Assembly: GCA_946479255.1 (NCBI GenBank) | Contig: CAMLFK010000058.1 | Location: 1-21,686, forward strand | Source of the DNA: an uncultured Oxalobacteraceae bacterium | GTDB lineage: Bacteria; Pseudomonadota; Gammaproteobacteria; Burkholderiales; Burkholderiaceae | Reading direction: 5' to 3' | Length of the DNA: 21,686 nt | Shown here: positions 7,445 to 14,426 of the stretch, piece by piece | Numbering within the stretch: the stretch's first letter is position 1 | Layout of the letters: each line of letters begins with the position of its first letter | The notes under the pieces: model-generated | What the model was told of the DNA's origin: nothing | The model's database searches: none | The model's input: the letters and a program-made list of their open reading frames with translations, nothing else | Translations under genes and position numbers: made by a program

Positions 7445-9466
7445 TCAGAACCTGTAACTGGCCTGGATGCGCCAGTTGCGACCATCTTGCCGGATCGATT
7501 GCAGATGCCGGACGGGATCGCTGTTGTCGTAGTGTTCTTCGCTCGGCGAATCCGCGTGCTGCTTGTCCAGCACGTTATAGACGCTGGCCGAGATCTCCAG
7601 TCTGTCGTTGAAGGAATGACTGAGCAGGGTGAGATTGACCACGCCGAAGTCCGGCACCTCGCCACCCACGCTGGTTTTGCGCCGGCTGGTGAACTGGTAG
7701 TCGATGCCGGCACGCAGTTTCTCGCGCCACAGCGGGATGGTGTAGTTCAGCTTGTACAAACGGCGCGGCGAATTCGTCAGCCACTCGCCGGTCAGCTCGT
7801 TGTGCGCATCCTGGAAACTCGCACTTGCCTTGAGCGCGCTGCCGTTGGCGGCCAGCCATTCGGCTTCGAACTCGGCGCCTTTCGAGCGCGCCGAATCGAT
7901 GTTGACGTAGTGGAGCAGGTTATCGGCCGGGTCGGACATCAGCGCGATCAGGTCGCTCAAGCGATACTGGAACAGCGAGGCACTTGCGCGGAAATTCTCG
8001 GTCGGGAAGTACTCGCCAGTCAGCTCAAACGTCTTGATGTGTTCGGGCCTCTGGTTCGGATTGCGCTTGTAGCCCATCGCGGTGCCGAAATAGCGCTCGA
8101 AGGAATTGGCCAGGCGGAATGCCGTTCCGTACAGCGCTTTCAGGGTGGTGAAGGGGCTTGCCTTGTAGATCAATGCCACCCTTGGATTGGTGTTGTTGCC
8201 GCCTTCGGAATCGAAGTCGTAGCGCAGGCCGCTGTTGAAAATCCAGCGCTCGCCCAGCCGGAACTCGTCCTGCAGGTACACGCCGCCGCGGGTATTGGGC
8301 TGGTCGTGTTCGAACTTGACCTCATACGGATCGATGTCGTGGTTGAACATCATGCGGTGCACATCGCGCACATACTCGGCGCCGACGATGATCTTATGAT
8401 TGCGAAAGCCCGTGCTCAGCAACCGTGCTTCGCCCGTAATGGTGCGGCTGCCGGCCGTGTCGATGTTGACCGTTTTGCTGTCCCGCTCGTAGATGTAGGC
8501 ACCGCGGTAATAGTACTTGTTGACGTTGACGTTGCTGTAGAACTCCAGCGTGTTGCTCAAGGCCGTTTGATAGGTGGCGCTGGCGGAGCCATATTCGTCC
8601 GTCGTGTAACTTCGAGTGTCGTTGAACTGCTGGCCGTAGGAACCGGTCGGCACGCCTTTCGTGCGGCGGCCGAAATAGCCCGCGAGGGTGAATTTTCCAA
8701 ACGACAGTTTGGCGAACGCGCGCTTGGCCCGGTCGTAGTCCAGGCCCTGGGCGACGCCGAAGTGATGGTCGGGGTCGTCGTATTCCGGGAAGTACAGATC
8801 CTTACCTTCGCGGTCGAACCAGGATGCGCCCAGCAACAGGTCGACACCATTGTCGCTGCGGTGGCCGGTGGTGAGCTGCGCATGGCGGCTGTTCGCGCTG
8901 GCACGGCTGACGGTCAATGCCGTGCCCTTATAGGCTGCGCCGGTCTTGGTGATGACGTTGATGACGCCGAAGAGCGCGTTGCTGCCGTACATGGCCGAGC
9001 CTGGACCGGCCACCACCTCGATCCGTTCGATCAAGCTCACTTCGACGGGAAACTCGGTCCCGACCGCGCTCTGGGTGTACACCATGTCGTTCTGGCGGCG
9101 GCCGTCGACCAGCAACAGCAAACGGGTGTTGAAGTCGCCCGGAAAGCCGGCCCCGCGCGTGCCCACGTAGCTGTAGTTGCGGTCGTAGCTCACATACATG
9201 CCGCGCACGCTGCGCAGGATGTCGCCCAGGGTGCGGTAGCCGTAACGGCGGATGTCGTCGGCCGTGATCACCGACACGGAAGAGGGCACTTCGCTGATTT
9301 TCTGCGGAATCTTGGAGGCCGTAATCACTTCCAGATTCATCAGTTGCTCGATCTGCAGGGCATTGAGGTCGGGCGCTTCGGCGGCGACGCTTGCGGCCGG
9401 GACAGCGGCGCTCAATGCGCCAATGACAGCGCGAGAGAGGAGTGAGCCAGATTTGATGGGGTGCAT
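7445..9466 (-). CDS. TonB-dependent outer-membrane receptor, first gene of a c-di-GMP operon
   Basis: The protein has 673 residues from the ATG at 9466. A signal peptide (MHPIKSGSLLSRAV onward, likely cleaved after SVAA near residue 29) is followed by a TonB-box-like segment LEVITAS. The plug domain, about 48-175, has SVSVITADDIRRYGYRTLGD, LLLLVDGRR, and ERIEVVAGPGSAMYGSNALFGVINVITK. The rest is a beta-barrel ending in the aromatic C-terminus WRIQASYRF required for barrel assembly. Such receptors bring large or scarce ligands (siderophores, cobalamin, saccharides) across the outer membrane using TonB energy. The ligand is unknown. The frame is open to an ATG at 9562, but the start at 9466 puts the signal peptide at the N-terminus. 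The YfiR gene starts 1 nt after its stop, so transport or sensing is probably coupled to c-di-GMP control. Confidence 0.92.
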   Translation of the reverse strand: MHPIKSGSLLSRAVIGALSAAVPAASVAAEAPDLNALQIEQLMNLEVITASKIPQKISEVPSSVSVITADDIRRYGYRTLGDILRSVRGMYVSYDRNYSYVGTRGAGFPGDFNTRLLLLVDGRRQNDMVYTQSAVGTEFPVEVSLIERIEVVAGPGSAMYGSNALFGVINVITKTGAAYKGTALTVSRASANSRHAQLTTGHRSDNGVDLLLGASWFDREGKDLYFPEYDDPDHHFGVAQGLDYDRAKRAFAKLSFGKFTLAGYFGRRTKGVPTGSYGQQFNDTRSYTTDEYGSASATYQTALSNTLEFYSNVNVNKYYYRGAYIYERDSKTVNIDTAGSRTITGEARLLSTGFRNHKIIVGAEYVRDVHRMMFNHDIDPYEVKFEHDQPNTRGGVYLQDEFRLGERWIFNSGLRYDFDSEGGNNTNPRVALIYKASPFTTLKALYGTAFRLANSFERYFGTAMGYKRNPNQRPEHIKTFELTGEYFPTENFRASASLFQYRLSDLIALMSDPADNLLHYVNIDSARSKGAEFEAEWLAANGSALKASASFQDAHNELTGEWLTNSPRRLYKLNYTIPLWREKLRAGIDYQFTSRRKTSVGGEVPDFGVVNLTLLSHSFNDRLEISASVYNVLDKQHADSPSEEHYDNSDPVRHLQSIRQDGRNWRIQASYRF

Positions 9467-9525
9467 ATCCTGATTCCAAGGAATGGACCCAATGGCGCTG
9501 GAACAAATGTCCAGCGTGGTGGAAG

Positions 9526-9535
9526 CGATTAATCG
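9526..9535. repeat. 10-bp palindrome upstream of the receptor operon
   Basis: CGATTAATCG is exactly self-complementary and lies about 60 nt upstream of the receptor ATG. It could be an operator half of a dimeric regulator; no regulator gene is adjacent. Confidence 0.35.
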
Positions 9536-9586
9536 TTGCCATTGGTCAACGGTTGCATCCACTGTAAATTTTTCCGACGTGTGGAT

Positions 9587-9604
9587 AGTTGAGTAATGTC
9601 AACT
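9587..9604 (-). promoter_or_regulatory. Inverted repeat overlapping a consensus -35-like hexamer
   Basis: AGTTGA (9587-9592) and TCAACT (9599-9604) form a perfect 6-bp inverted repeat with a 6-nt spacer. On the minus strand the right part contains TTGACA (9602-9597), an exact -35 consensus, about 130 nt upstream of the receptor ATG. No convincing -10 box stands at the right distance, so calling it a promoter is uncertain. It could be an operator for the receptor-YfiR-GGDEF operon. Confidence 0.3.
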
Positions 9605-9630
9605 CGGCGGTAATGGCAGGAGGAGGTGTG

Positions 9631-9640
9631 GCGATATCGC
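9631..9640. repeat. 10-bp palindrome GCGATATCGC
   Basis: The sequence is exactly self-complementary. It lies between the receptor operon and the 3' end of the small cysteine-rich protein gene, next to a CCCTC/GAGGG hairpin (9643-9647 with 9655-9659). Its function is unknown. Confidence 0.35.
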
Positions 9641-9668
9641 TACCCTCTGCGGACGAGGGCGAATGCAA

Positions 9669-9688
9669 AGCGGCGCCGAAGCGCCGCT
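9669..9688 (-). terminator. Hairpin ending the small cysteine-rich protein gene
   Basis: A perfect 8-bp stem AGCGGCGC (9669-9676) / GCGCCGCT (9681-9688) encloses a 4-nt loop. On the minus strand the loop reads TTCG closed by C-G, an extra-stable tetraloop. It lies 33 nt past the stop of the minus-strand gene at 9722. Only three T follow, so it is either a weak intrinsic terminator or a transcript-protecting hairpin. Confidence 0.55.
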
Positions 9689-9721
9689 GAAAGCTCATTT
9701 ACATCGAAGCTTGCGTGAAGC

Positions 9722-10030
9722 TTAGGCGCCGCACTGCGTACTAGACATGCAGCTGGACATCACGTTATAAAAGGTTGATTGATAGGCGGCGTTGGCACGC
9801 TGCGACAGGTCTGCGTAACATGCGTCGCGGGCCGCTCCGGTCATTTGATGGCAAATGGGAGCCCTTTCGCTGACGACGTTGCCAGCGGCAGTTTGCCCAG
9901 CGCTCTGTGCCTTGTTATAGCAATAGTCATAGCAAGCACTCGAAGCTTGAACAGCGGAGGCCGAAAAAAACAGGAGCGCAGCAGCAGCCAAGGCCAGCGA
10001 TTTGAATGATTTTTGTTTAGAAATTTTCAT
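9722..10030 (-). CDS. Small secreted six-cysteine protein of unknown function
   Basis: The 102-residue protein begins with MKISKQKSFK and a hydrophobic core (LALAAAALLFFSASA), a clear Sec signal peptide with likely cleavage after VQA, before SSACYD. The mature part, about 73 residues, contains six cysteines at 33, 37, 60, 71, 94 and 100, an even number suited to three disulfides in the periplasm or outside. The spacing includes CxxxC at the start and a CHQM..ARDACY motif in the middle. The start is well supported by AAGGAG, 6 nt before the ATG. I do not recognise the family. Neighbours give no direct clue: the receptor operon lies downstream and the MglA-kinase-ATPase operon upstream, all on the minus strand but separated by non-coding DNA. 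A TATAAC hexamer lies 20-25 nt upstream, without a well-spaced -35. Confidence 0.75.
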   Translation of the reverse strand: MKISKQKSFKSLALAAAALLFFSASAVQASSACYDYCYNKAQSAGQTAAGNVVSERAPICHQMTGAARDACYADLSQRANAAYQSTFYNVMSSCMSSTQCGA

Positions 10031-10339
10031 AGAGGTCTCCTTACTCAGGTTATAGGGATGGTCACGACGTCAATGGATCCTGCGCGGCCAGGCTCGCAGG
10101 ATCTACCATTCCCGCTCGGCGGATTCCTGATATCAAATTCGGCGAGCGGAAACTTGTTGCGCGCGCGGGAGGACTGGCGCCAGCGCGGCGTGTTCGATAT
10201 TGCGGGTATCCGCATGATTTTTCTAATATCAATATTTATAACATTGATTTTTTATTCAGGCCGTTATGTTTTTTTGTTTTGCCGCGAGAATTTCACGCAA
10301 CAGCGCGGCGTCGGATAAGCGAGTCCAGGATGGGGGGAA
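10031..10339. other. Non-coding interval with a long hairpin and an AT-rich segment
   Basis: These 309 nt between the cysteine-rich protein gene and the ATPase gene hold no convincing gene. They contain a strong imperfect palindrome (10112-10149), a short TGCGG/CCGCA inverted repeat (10204-10217), and a markedly AT-rich stretch at about 10215-10282 with T-runs. GCCGCG and CGCGGC arms flank the segment near 10282-10311, but the adjacent A/T tracts are on the wrong side to make a terminator for the minus-strand ATPase gene. An open plus-strand frame here has no ribosome-binding site and no protein-like composition. Confidence 0.6.
10112..10149. repeat. 38-nt imperfect palindrome (14-bp arms)
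   Basis: CCGCTCGGCGGATT (10112-10125) pairs with AATTCGGCGAGCGG (10136-10149): 12 Watson-Crick pairs, one G-T and one G-G mismatch. The loop contains the self-complementary TGATATCA (10128-10135). There is no T-tract on either side. It lies about 80-120 nt upstream of the cysteine-rich protein start and could be an operator, an attenuator or a dispersed repeat. Confidence 0.55.
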
Positions 10340-12565
10340 TCATTCCGGCCCGAGCACCCGGAACACTTCTTCCGGCGTCGTCATGCCATCGACCACCTTG
10401 GCATAGCCGTCGTCACGCAGGGTGCGGAAACCCTGGCTGAGCGCGTACTCGGTAATCTCCGTCACCGCCGCCTGGGAGGCGATCAGGTGACGCATGTGGG
10501 CATCCGGCGCCAGCACTTCATACAGGCCGATCCGTCCCTTGTAGCCGCGCCCCTGGCAAGCGTCGCAGCCGGCGCCGCGATACGGCTTGACCGAATGCGC
10601 GGCGAAAGCGCCGCCCAGCCGTACCAGCATTTCAGAGTCGACCGCGACCGGTTCGCGGCATTGCTGGCAGATTTTGCGCACCAGCCGCTGGGCGATCACC
10701 GCTTCCAGGCCGGTGGCGATGACAAAGGGTTTGAGGCCCATGTCGAACAGGCGCGAAACGGTGGCAATGGCGGAATTGGTATGCAGGGTCGAGTAGACCT
10801 GGTGGCCGGTCAGGGCCGCGTGGAACGCGACTTCAGCCGTCTCGATATCGCGGATCTCGCCCACCAGCAGCACATCCGGGTCCTGGCGCAGGATGGCGCG
10901 CAGCACCAGCGGGAAGGTGAGCCCGATCTTTTCGCGCACCACCACCTGGCCCGCCGAATCGAGGTAGTACTCGACCGGATCCTCGATGGTGATGTAGTTT
11001 TTCTCGGACGTGGCATTGCTTTGCAGCAGAGAATACAAGGTCGTGGTCTTGCCGCTGCCGGTCGGTCCCGTCGCCAGGACGATGCCCTGCGGCTTGTCGG
11101 CCGCGTGCGCGATTTTCGCCAGATCCATGGGCGACAGGCCGATCGCATCCAGCCGCAGCACGGCGGAGTTGCGGTCGAGAATACGCATGACGATCTTCTC
11201 GCCATTGATGGTCGGCAGGGTTGAAATGCGCAGGTCCACGACGCGCTGCGGCGTGCGTACCGCCAGCCGCCCATCCTGCGGGCGGCGGCGTTCGGCGATG
11301 TCGAGCTCGGCCATGATCTTGATGCGCGAGACCATCGACTGGTGCATATTGTGTGGAATCTGCATCTTGTCGATCAGGATGCCATCCACGCGCAGGCGCA
11401 CCATCACGTTCTTGGCGCGCGGCTGGATGTGGATGTCGGATGCGCCCAGTTGAATCGCTTCCAGCAGCACGGCGTTCACGAGGCGGATGGCGGGCGGTTC
11501 ATCGGTGCCGCGCAACAGTTCCTCCAGCGACTGCTGTTCGTCCTGCTCGATGACGATCTCGACGCCTTCGTAGGGATCGGGCGAACCGTAGGCGGCCAGG
11601 TCTTCCAGGCCGGTGCTGGCGGCCGTGCCGTAGACCTGGTCGATCTTGGCCTCGATGGCCTTGCCGGTGGCCAGCACCGGTGAAATGTCCAGACCGGTCA
11701 CGAAGCGCAGGTCGTGCATCAGGCTTTCGTCCAGCGGGTCCGCCATGGCCACCGTCAGGCGCTTGTCGTCGATGCGGACTGGCATGAGCACGTGGCGCCG
11801 GCACAGCGTGGGCGGAATCAGGGCCGCGACCGCCATGTCGATGGGAATTTCTTCCAGGCTCACCTGCTGCAGCTTGAGTTCACTTGCAAGGAGGTCGTAA
11901 ATGGCCTTTTCGCTGGCCCAGCCGCGGGTCACGATTTCCTTGACCACGGGCTGGTGCTTTTGCAGCTGCTGGAGCCGCACCAGTTCCTGCACCTGGCCGA
12001 TATTGAGCAGCCCGCGCTTGTGCATGACGGTCGCCAGGCGGCTGCGGCTGCTGACATTGAACTTGGCCAGTTGCTCGATTTCGCGCGACTTTTGCTCGTT
12101 GTCGCGGGCCAGCGTGCGGTTGCTGCGATTGAGTTCCTGGCGCTCCAGGGCCAGCGCCACGGTCACCCGCAAGTCGTCGTCGTTCCACGGCTTCAAGATG
12201 AACTTGTAGACGGCACCGGTCTTGACGGCGCCCACCACGGCGTTCACGTCGGCGTGGCCGGTGAGCATAATGCGGATCATGTCAGGCTCGATCTGGCGCG
12301 CCAGGCGCAGCAGCTCGCCGCCATCCATCTCGGGCATCATGAAGTCGCTGATGACGACGTTGAACGCCTCGCTCTTGAGCATCTCCAGTGCGTCGCGCGG
12401 TTTCTGGCAGGTGACGATCTCGTAATTCTCTTGCCGGAACACGCGCCGCAATGCGGAGAGCACGTTCGGTTCATCGTCGACCAGCAGGATGCGGTAGGCC
12501 TTGGGCTTGGCTGCCGACGTCTCGGCCGGTGCCGCGCCACCGGTGAACAGGTGAGCGTAGCTCAT
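10340..12565 (-). CDS. Receiver domain fused to a PilB/GspE-type secretion ATPase
   Basis: The protein has 741 residues. N-terminal receiver domain about 24-140: acidic pair Asp30-Asp31, phosphoacceptor Asp74 in VVISDFMMPEMDG, conserved Lys125 in FILKPW. A helical linker about 141-175 leads to a GspE-N/MshEN-like region about 176-315 (LEEIPID, LTVAMADPLDE). The T2SS/T4P ATPase core, about 355-735, has Walker A GPTGSGKT (500-507), Asp-box region TIEDPVEY, Walker B LLVGEIRD with Glu570, TGHQVYSTLHTN, and a zinc tetracysteine (Cys633, 636, 667, 670). The ATPase family powers pilus extension or type II secretion from the cytoplasmic face. Here the receiver suggests that phosphorylation gates it. 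The upstream histidine kinase gene overlaps by 4 nt (ATGA), so it is the likely phosphodonor. No pilin or other pilus gene is visible. Confidence 0.92.
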   Translation of the reverse strand: MSYAHLFTGGAAPAETSAAKPKAYRILLVDDEPNVLSALRRVFRQENYEIVTCQKPRDALEMLKSEAFNVVISDFMMPEMDGGELLRLARQIEPDMIRIMLTGHADVNAVVGAVKTGAVYKFILKPWNDDDLRVTVALALERQELNRSNRTLARDNEQKSREIEQLAKFNVSSRSRLATVMHKRGLLNIGQVQELVRLQQLQKHQPVVKEIVTRGWASEKAIYDLLASELKLQQVSLEEIPIDMAVAALIPPTLCRRHVLMPVRIDDKRLTVAMADPLDESLMHDLRFVTGLDISPVLATGKAIEAKIDQVYGTAASTGLEDLAAYGSPDPYEGVEIVIEQDEQQSLEELLRGTDEPPAIRLVNAVLLEAIQLGASDIHIQPRAKNVMVRLRVDGILIDKMQIPHNMHQSMVSRIKIMAELDIAERRRPQDGRLAVRTPQRVVDLRISTLPTINGEKIVMRILDRNSAVLRLDAIGLSPMDLAKIAHAADKPQGIVLATGPTGSGKTTTLYSLLQSNATSEKNYITIEDPVEYYLDSAGQVVVREKIGLTFPLVLRAILRQDPDVLLVGEIRDIETAEVAFHAALTGHQVYSTLHTNSAIATVSRLFDMGLKPFVIATGLEAVIAQRLVRKICQQCREPVAVDSEMLVRLGGAFAAHSVKPYRGAGCDACQGRGYKGRIGLYEVLAPDAHMRHLIASQAAVTEITEYALSQGFRTLRDDGYAKVVDGMTTPEEVFRVLGPE

Positions 12566-13779
12566 GCGGCGGCTCCGCTGACAAGCGGCAGGCTCACCGT
12601 GAAGATGCTGCCTTTGCCTGGTGTGGAATCGACTGCGATGTGGCCGCCGTGTGCGCGCGCAACGTCGGACGCGACCGTGAGGCCCAGGCCCACGCCGCCG
12701 CCCACGTCATGGGTGGTGAAGAAAGGGTCGAAGATCTGCGGCAGGACCCTGGCCTCGATGCCGCAGCCCTGGTCGGCGACGCGGATCAGCAGCTGGGCAT
12801 CGCTCACCGCGGTCGATATCCGGATCGTTCCGGTACGCCGACGCATGGCGGCGATGGCGTTGGTCAGCAGGGCCAGCATAAGCCGGCTGAGACCGCCGGT
12901 GTCACACAGATAGGGCGGCAGCGGCTGCAAATCCAGTTCGATGTGCACGCCGGCTGGCAGCTCGCCCATCATGCGCATGGCAGCGTGCACCGTTTGATTC
13001 AGGTCGGCTTGTTCGCGCAGCATGGCGCCGGAGCTGGCGTAAGCCTTCAGGTCCGCCACGATGCGCGCGACACGGTCCGCACCGGCCAGCGATTCGGCGA
13101 GCAGGGCCTGGAAATCCTCCAGCAGGTCGTCCAGGTCGGCACGGCGCGGCGGGTCCCATTGCTGACTGCCGATCGCCTGCGTCAGCGAGGCGACATAGCT
13201 TTTGGCGGTGGTCAGATTGCTGCGCACGAAACCCATGGGGTTGTTGATCTCATGGGCCATGCCGGCCGCCAGGTTGCCGATCGACGCCATCTTTTCGGTC
13301 TCGTACATGCGGCGCTGGCTCTGTTCGATCAGGGCGACCTGGCGCAGCACGCGGTCTTCCAGCTCGGCCGACAGGGTGCGGTAGCGCTGTTCGGATTCGG
13401 CCAGCGCGGCATGCTTGGCCATCAGTTCACGATGGTCGGCATGGACGGCTTGCAAGTGCAGGTCGGCAGCCATCCGGTAGCGGTTGGCGGCGCCAAGCAA
13501 GAGCTCGATCCACCTGGCGGCACTGTCCAGCCATGGCTGGCGCGCCGCCGGCACGGTGAGCGTGCCGACCTTGTCCAGGTCAACCACCAGCGGGGTGCTG
13601 AGCGACTCGCCCTCGATGGGCGTGGCGCCGGCGCGCAGCGTCGCGCCGTCCACGTCCTTGATTTGCCAGGCCGGGCCGACGCTGCGCTCCATGGCGGCGT
13701 CGAGCGCGCGCTTGGGCACGCCGCCCAGCATACCGGAGAGCGCCATCTGGCGGTCGAACTCCGGCGGCGCCTGGTTCAC
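12562..13779 (-). CDS. Soluble sensor histidine kinase paired with the receiver-ATPase
   Basis: This 405-residue kinase has no membrane segment and no signal peptide. Residues 1-100 form an N-terminal region I do not recognise (strand-rich, e.g. PLVVDLDKVGTLTVP). Residues about 103-165 look like a coiled coil, followed by the HisKA H-box GNLAAGMAHEINNPMG with phosphoacceptor His176. The ATPase domain has an N-box with Asn307 (ALLTNAIAAM), the G1 box DQGCGI (336-341), the F-box IFDPFFTT, and the G2 box GGGVGLGL (360-367). The short HEINNPMG form is typical of NtrB-like kinases. Translation starts at GTG (13779-13777), overlapping the TGA of the MglA-like gene as GTGA. Its own stop overlaps the next ATG, so the three genes are translationally coupled. 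It probably phosphorylates Asp74 of the downstream receiver-ATPase. Confidence 0.92.
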   Translation of the reverse strand: MNQAPPEFDRQMALSGMLGGVPKRALDAAMERSVGPAWQIKDVDGATLRAGATPIEGESLSTPLVVDLDKVGTLTVPAARQPWLDSAARWIELLLGAANRYRMAADLHLQAVHADHRELMAKHAALAESEQRYRTLSAELEDRVLRQVALIEQSQRRMYETEKMASIGNLAAGMAHEINNPMGFVRSNLTTAKSYVASLTQAIGSQQWDPPRRADLDDLLEDFQALLAESLAGADRVARIVADLKAYASSGAMLREQADLNQTVHAAMRMMGELPAGVHIELDLQPLPPYLCDTGGLSRLMLALLTNAIAAMRRRTGTIRISTAVSDAQLLIRVADQGCGIEARVLPQIFDPFFTTHDVGGGVGLGLTVASDVARAHGGHIAVDSTPGKGSIFTVSLPLVSGAAA

Positions 13780-14426
13780 AGCAGGCCTCCGGCGGCTGCG
13801 GCGAAGCGCTCGCGCGACAGGCCATGGTTCGCCGTCAAACCGTATTCCTCGTCCGCCCGGTCGTACACCTGGGCCAGCAGGAGCCCAAAGGTTTCCTTCA
13901 CGCCGTCGCCCTGCAAGGCGCTGGCCATCGTCACCGGCCAGGGTGCTTCCTTCCAGCGCGCGCGGACTTCCGCTTCGGGCACGATATCGGCAAGGTCGCG
14001 CTTGTTGTACTGGACCACCAGCGGGAAGGACGCCACGTCGATGCCGACCGTGGCCGCGTTGGCCACCAGGTTGTCGAAGGAGGCGGCGTTGTTGGTCGCC
14101 TGGTTGTTTTGCGAGTCGGCCACGAACACGGCGCCATCGGCGCGCGAGAGTACCGCCTTGCGGGTGCCGTTGTGGGCAACCTGGCCGGGGACGGTGAACA
14201 GTTTGAACTTGATGACCAGGCCGGCGGCCGTGGTAAAGCCGAGCGGCAGCAGGTCGAAGAACAGGGTGCGGTCGCCTTCGGTTTCCAGCATCATCATGTC
14301 GCCCACCATTTCGGTGGACAACAGATCGTGCAGCCGGGTCAGATTGCTGGTCTTGCCCGACAGGGCAGGGCCGTAATAGACCAGCTTGAACGTCAACCGC
14401 TGTGCTCTTTCGTCAAATTCGGCCAT
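13776..14426 (-). CDS. MglA-like Ras-superfamily GTPase
   Basis: This 216-residue soluble GTPase has the MglA hallmarks: P-loop GPALSGKT (19-26), LETEGDRTLFFDLLPLG, the Walker B variant TVPGQV (78-83) with no DxxG aspartate, GAVFVADSQ, and the guanine-specificity motif NKRD (141-144), with ASALQG near 169. In Myxococcus, MglA sets cell polarity and controls gliding and type IV pilus reversal together with its activating protein MglB. No MglB/roadblock protein is encoded in this window. A C-terminal extension of about 25 residues (after YDRADEEYG) goes beyond the core. The ATG at 14426 has a purine-rich AAGGGAAG upstream. It is the first gene of the operon with the kinase and the receiver-ATPase, which supports a role in controlling a pilus- or secretion-type motor. 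Confidence 0.9.
   Translation of the reverse strand: MAEFDERAQRLTFKLVYYGPALSGKTSNLTRLHDLLSTEMVGDMMMLETEGDRTLFFDLLPLGFTTAAGLVIKFKLFTVPGQVAHNGTRKAVLSRADGAVFVADSQNNQATNNAASFDNLVANAATVGIDVASFPLVVQYNKRDLADIVPEAEVRARWKEAPWPVTMASALQGDGVKETFGLLLAQVYDRADEEYGLTANHGLSRERFAAAAGGLL

Noticed and set aside
7487..9445. Plus-strand open frame of 652 codons antisense to the TonB receptor
   Set aside because: No motif, odd composition, and the minus strand is a complete receptor with signal peptide, plug and barrel end.
9612..9689. Short plus-strand frame with GGAGGAGG near its start (about 25 codons)
   Set aside because: The purine-rich site is inside the frame or too close to the alternative GTG. The frame runs through the hairpin at 9669-9688 and its peptide has no distinctive pattern.
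10270..10311. GCCGCG/CGCGGC inverted repeat as terminator of the receiver-ATPase gene
   Set aside because: On the minus strand the stem is followed by A-runs rather than T-runs, and the loop is long, so it does not fit an intrinsic terminator in the needed direction.
10013..10318. Plus-strand frame across the AT-rich interval
   Set aside because: It starts with TTG inside the antisense strand of the cysteine-rich protein gene, lacks a ribosome-binding site, and its hydrophobic stretch comes only from the T-rich DNA.
11714..14376. Long plus-strand frames antisense to the ATPase, kinase and GTPase genes
   Set aside because: They overlap three genes with clear catalytic motifs and have compositions typical of antisense translation.
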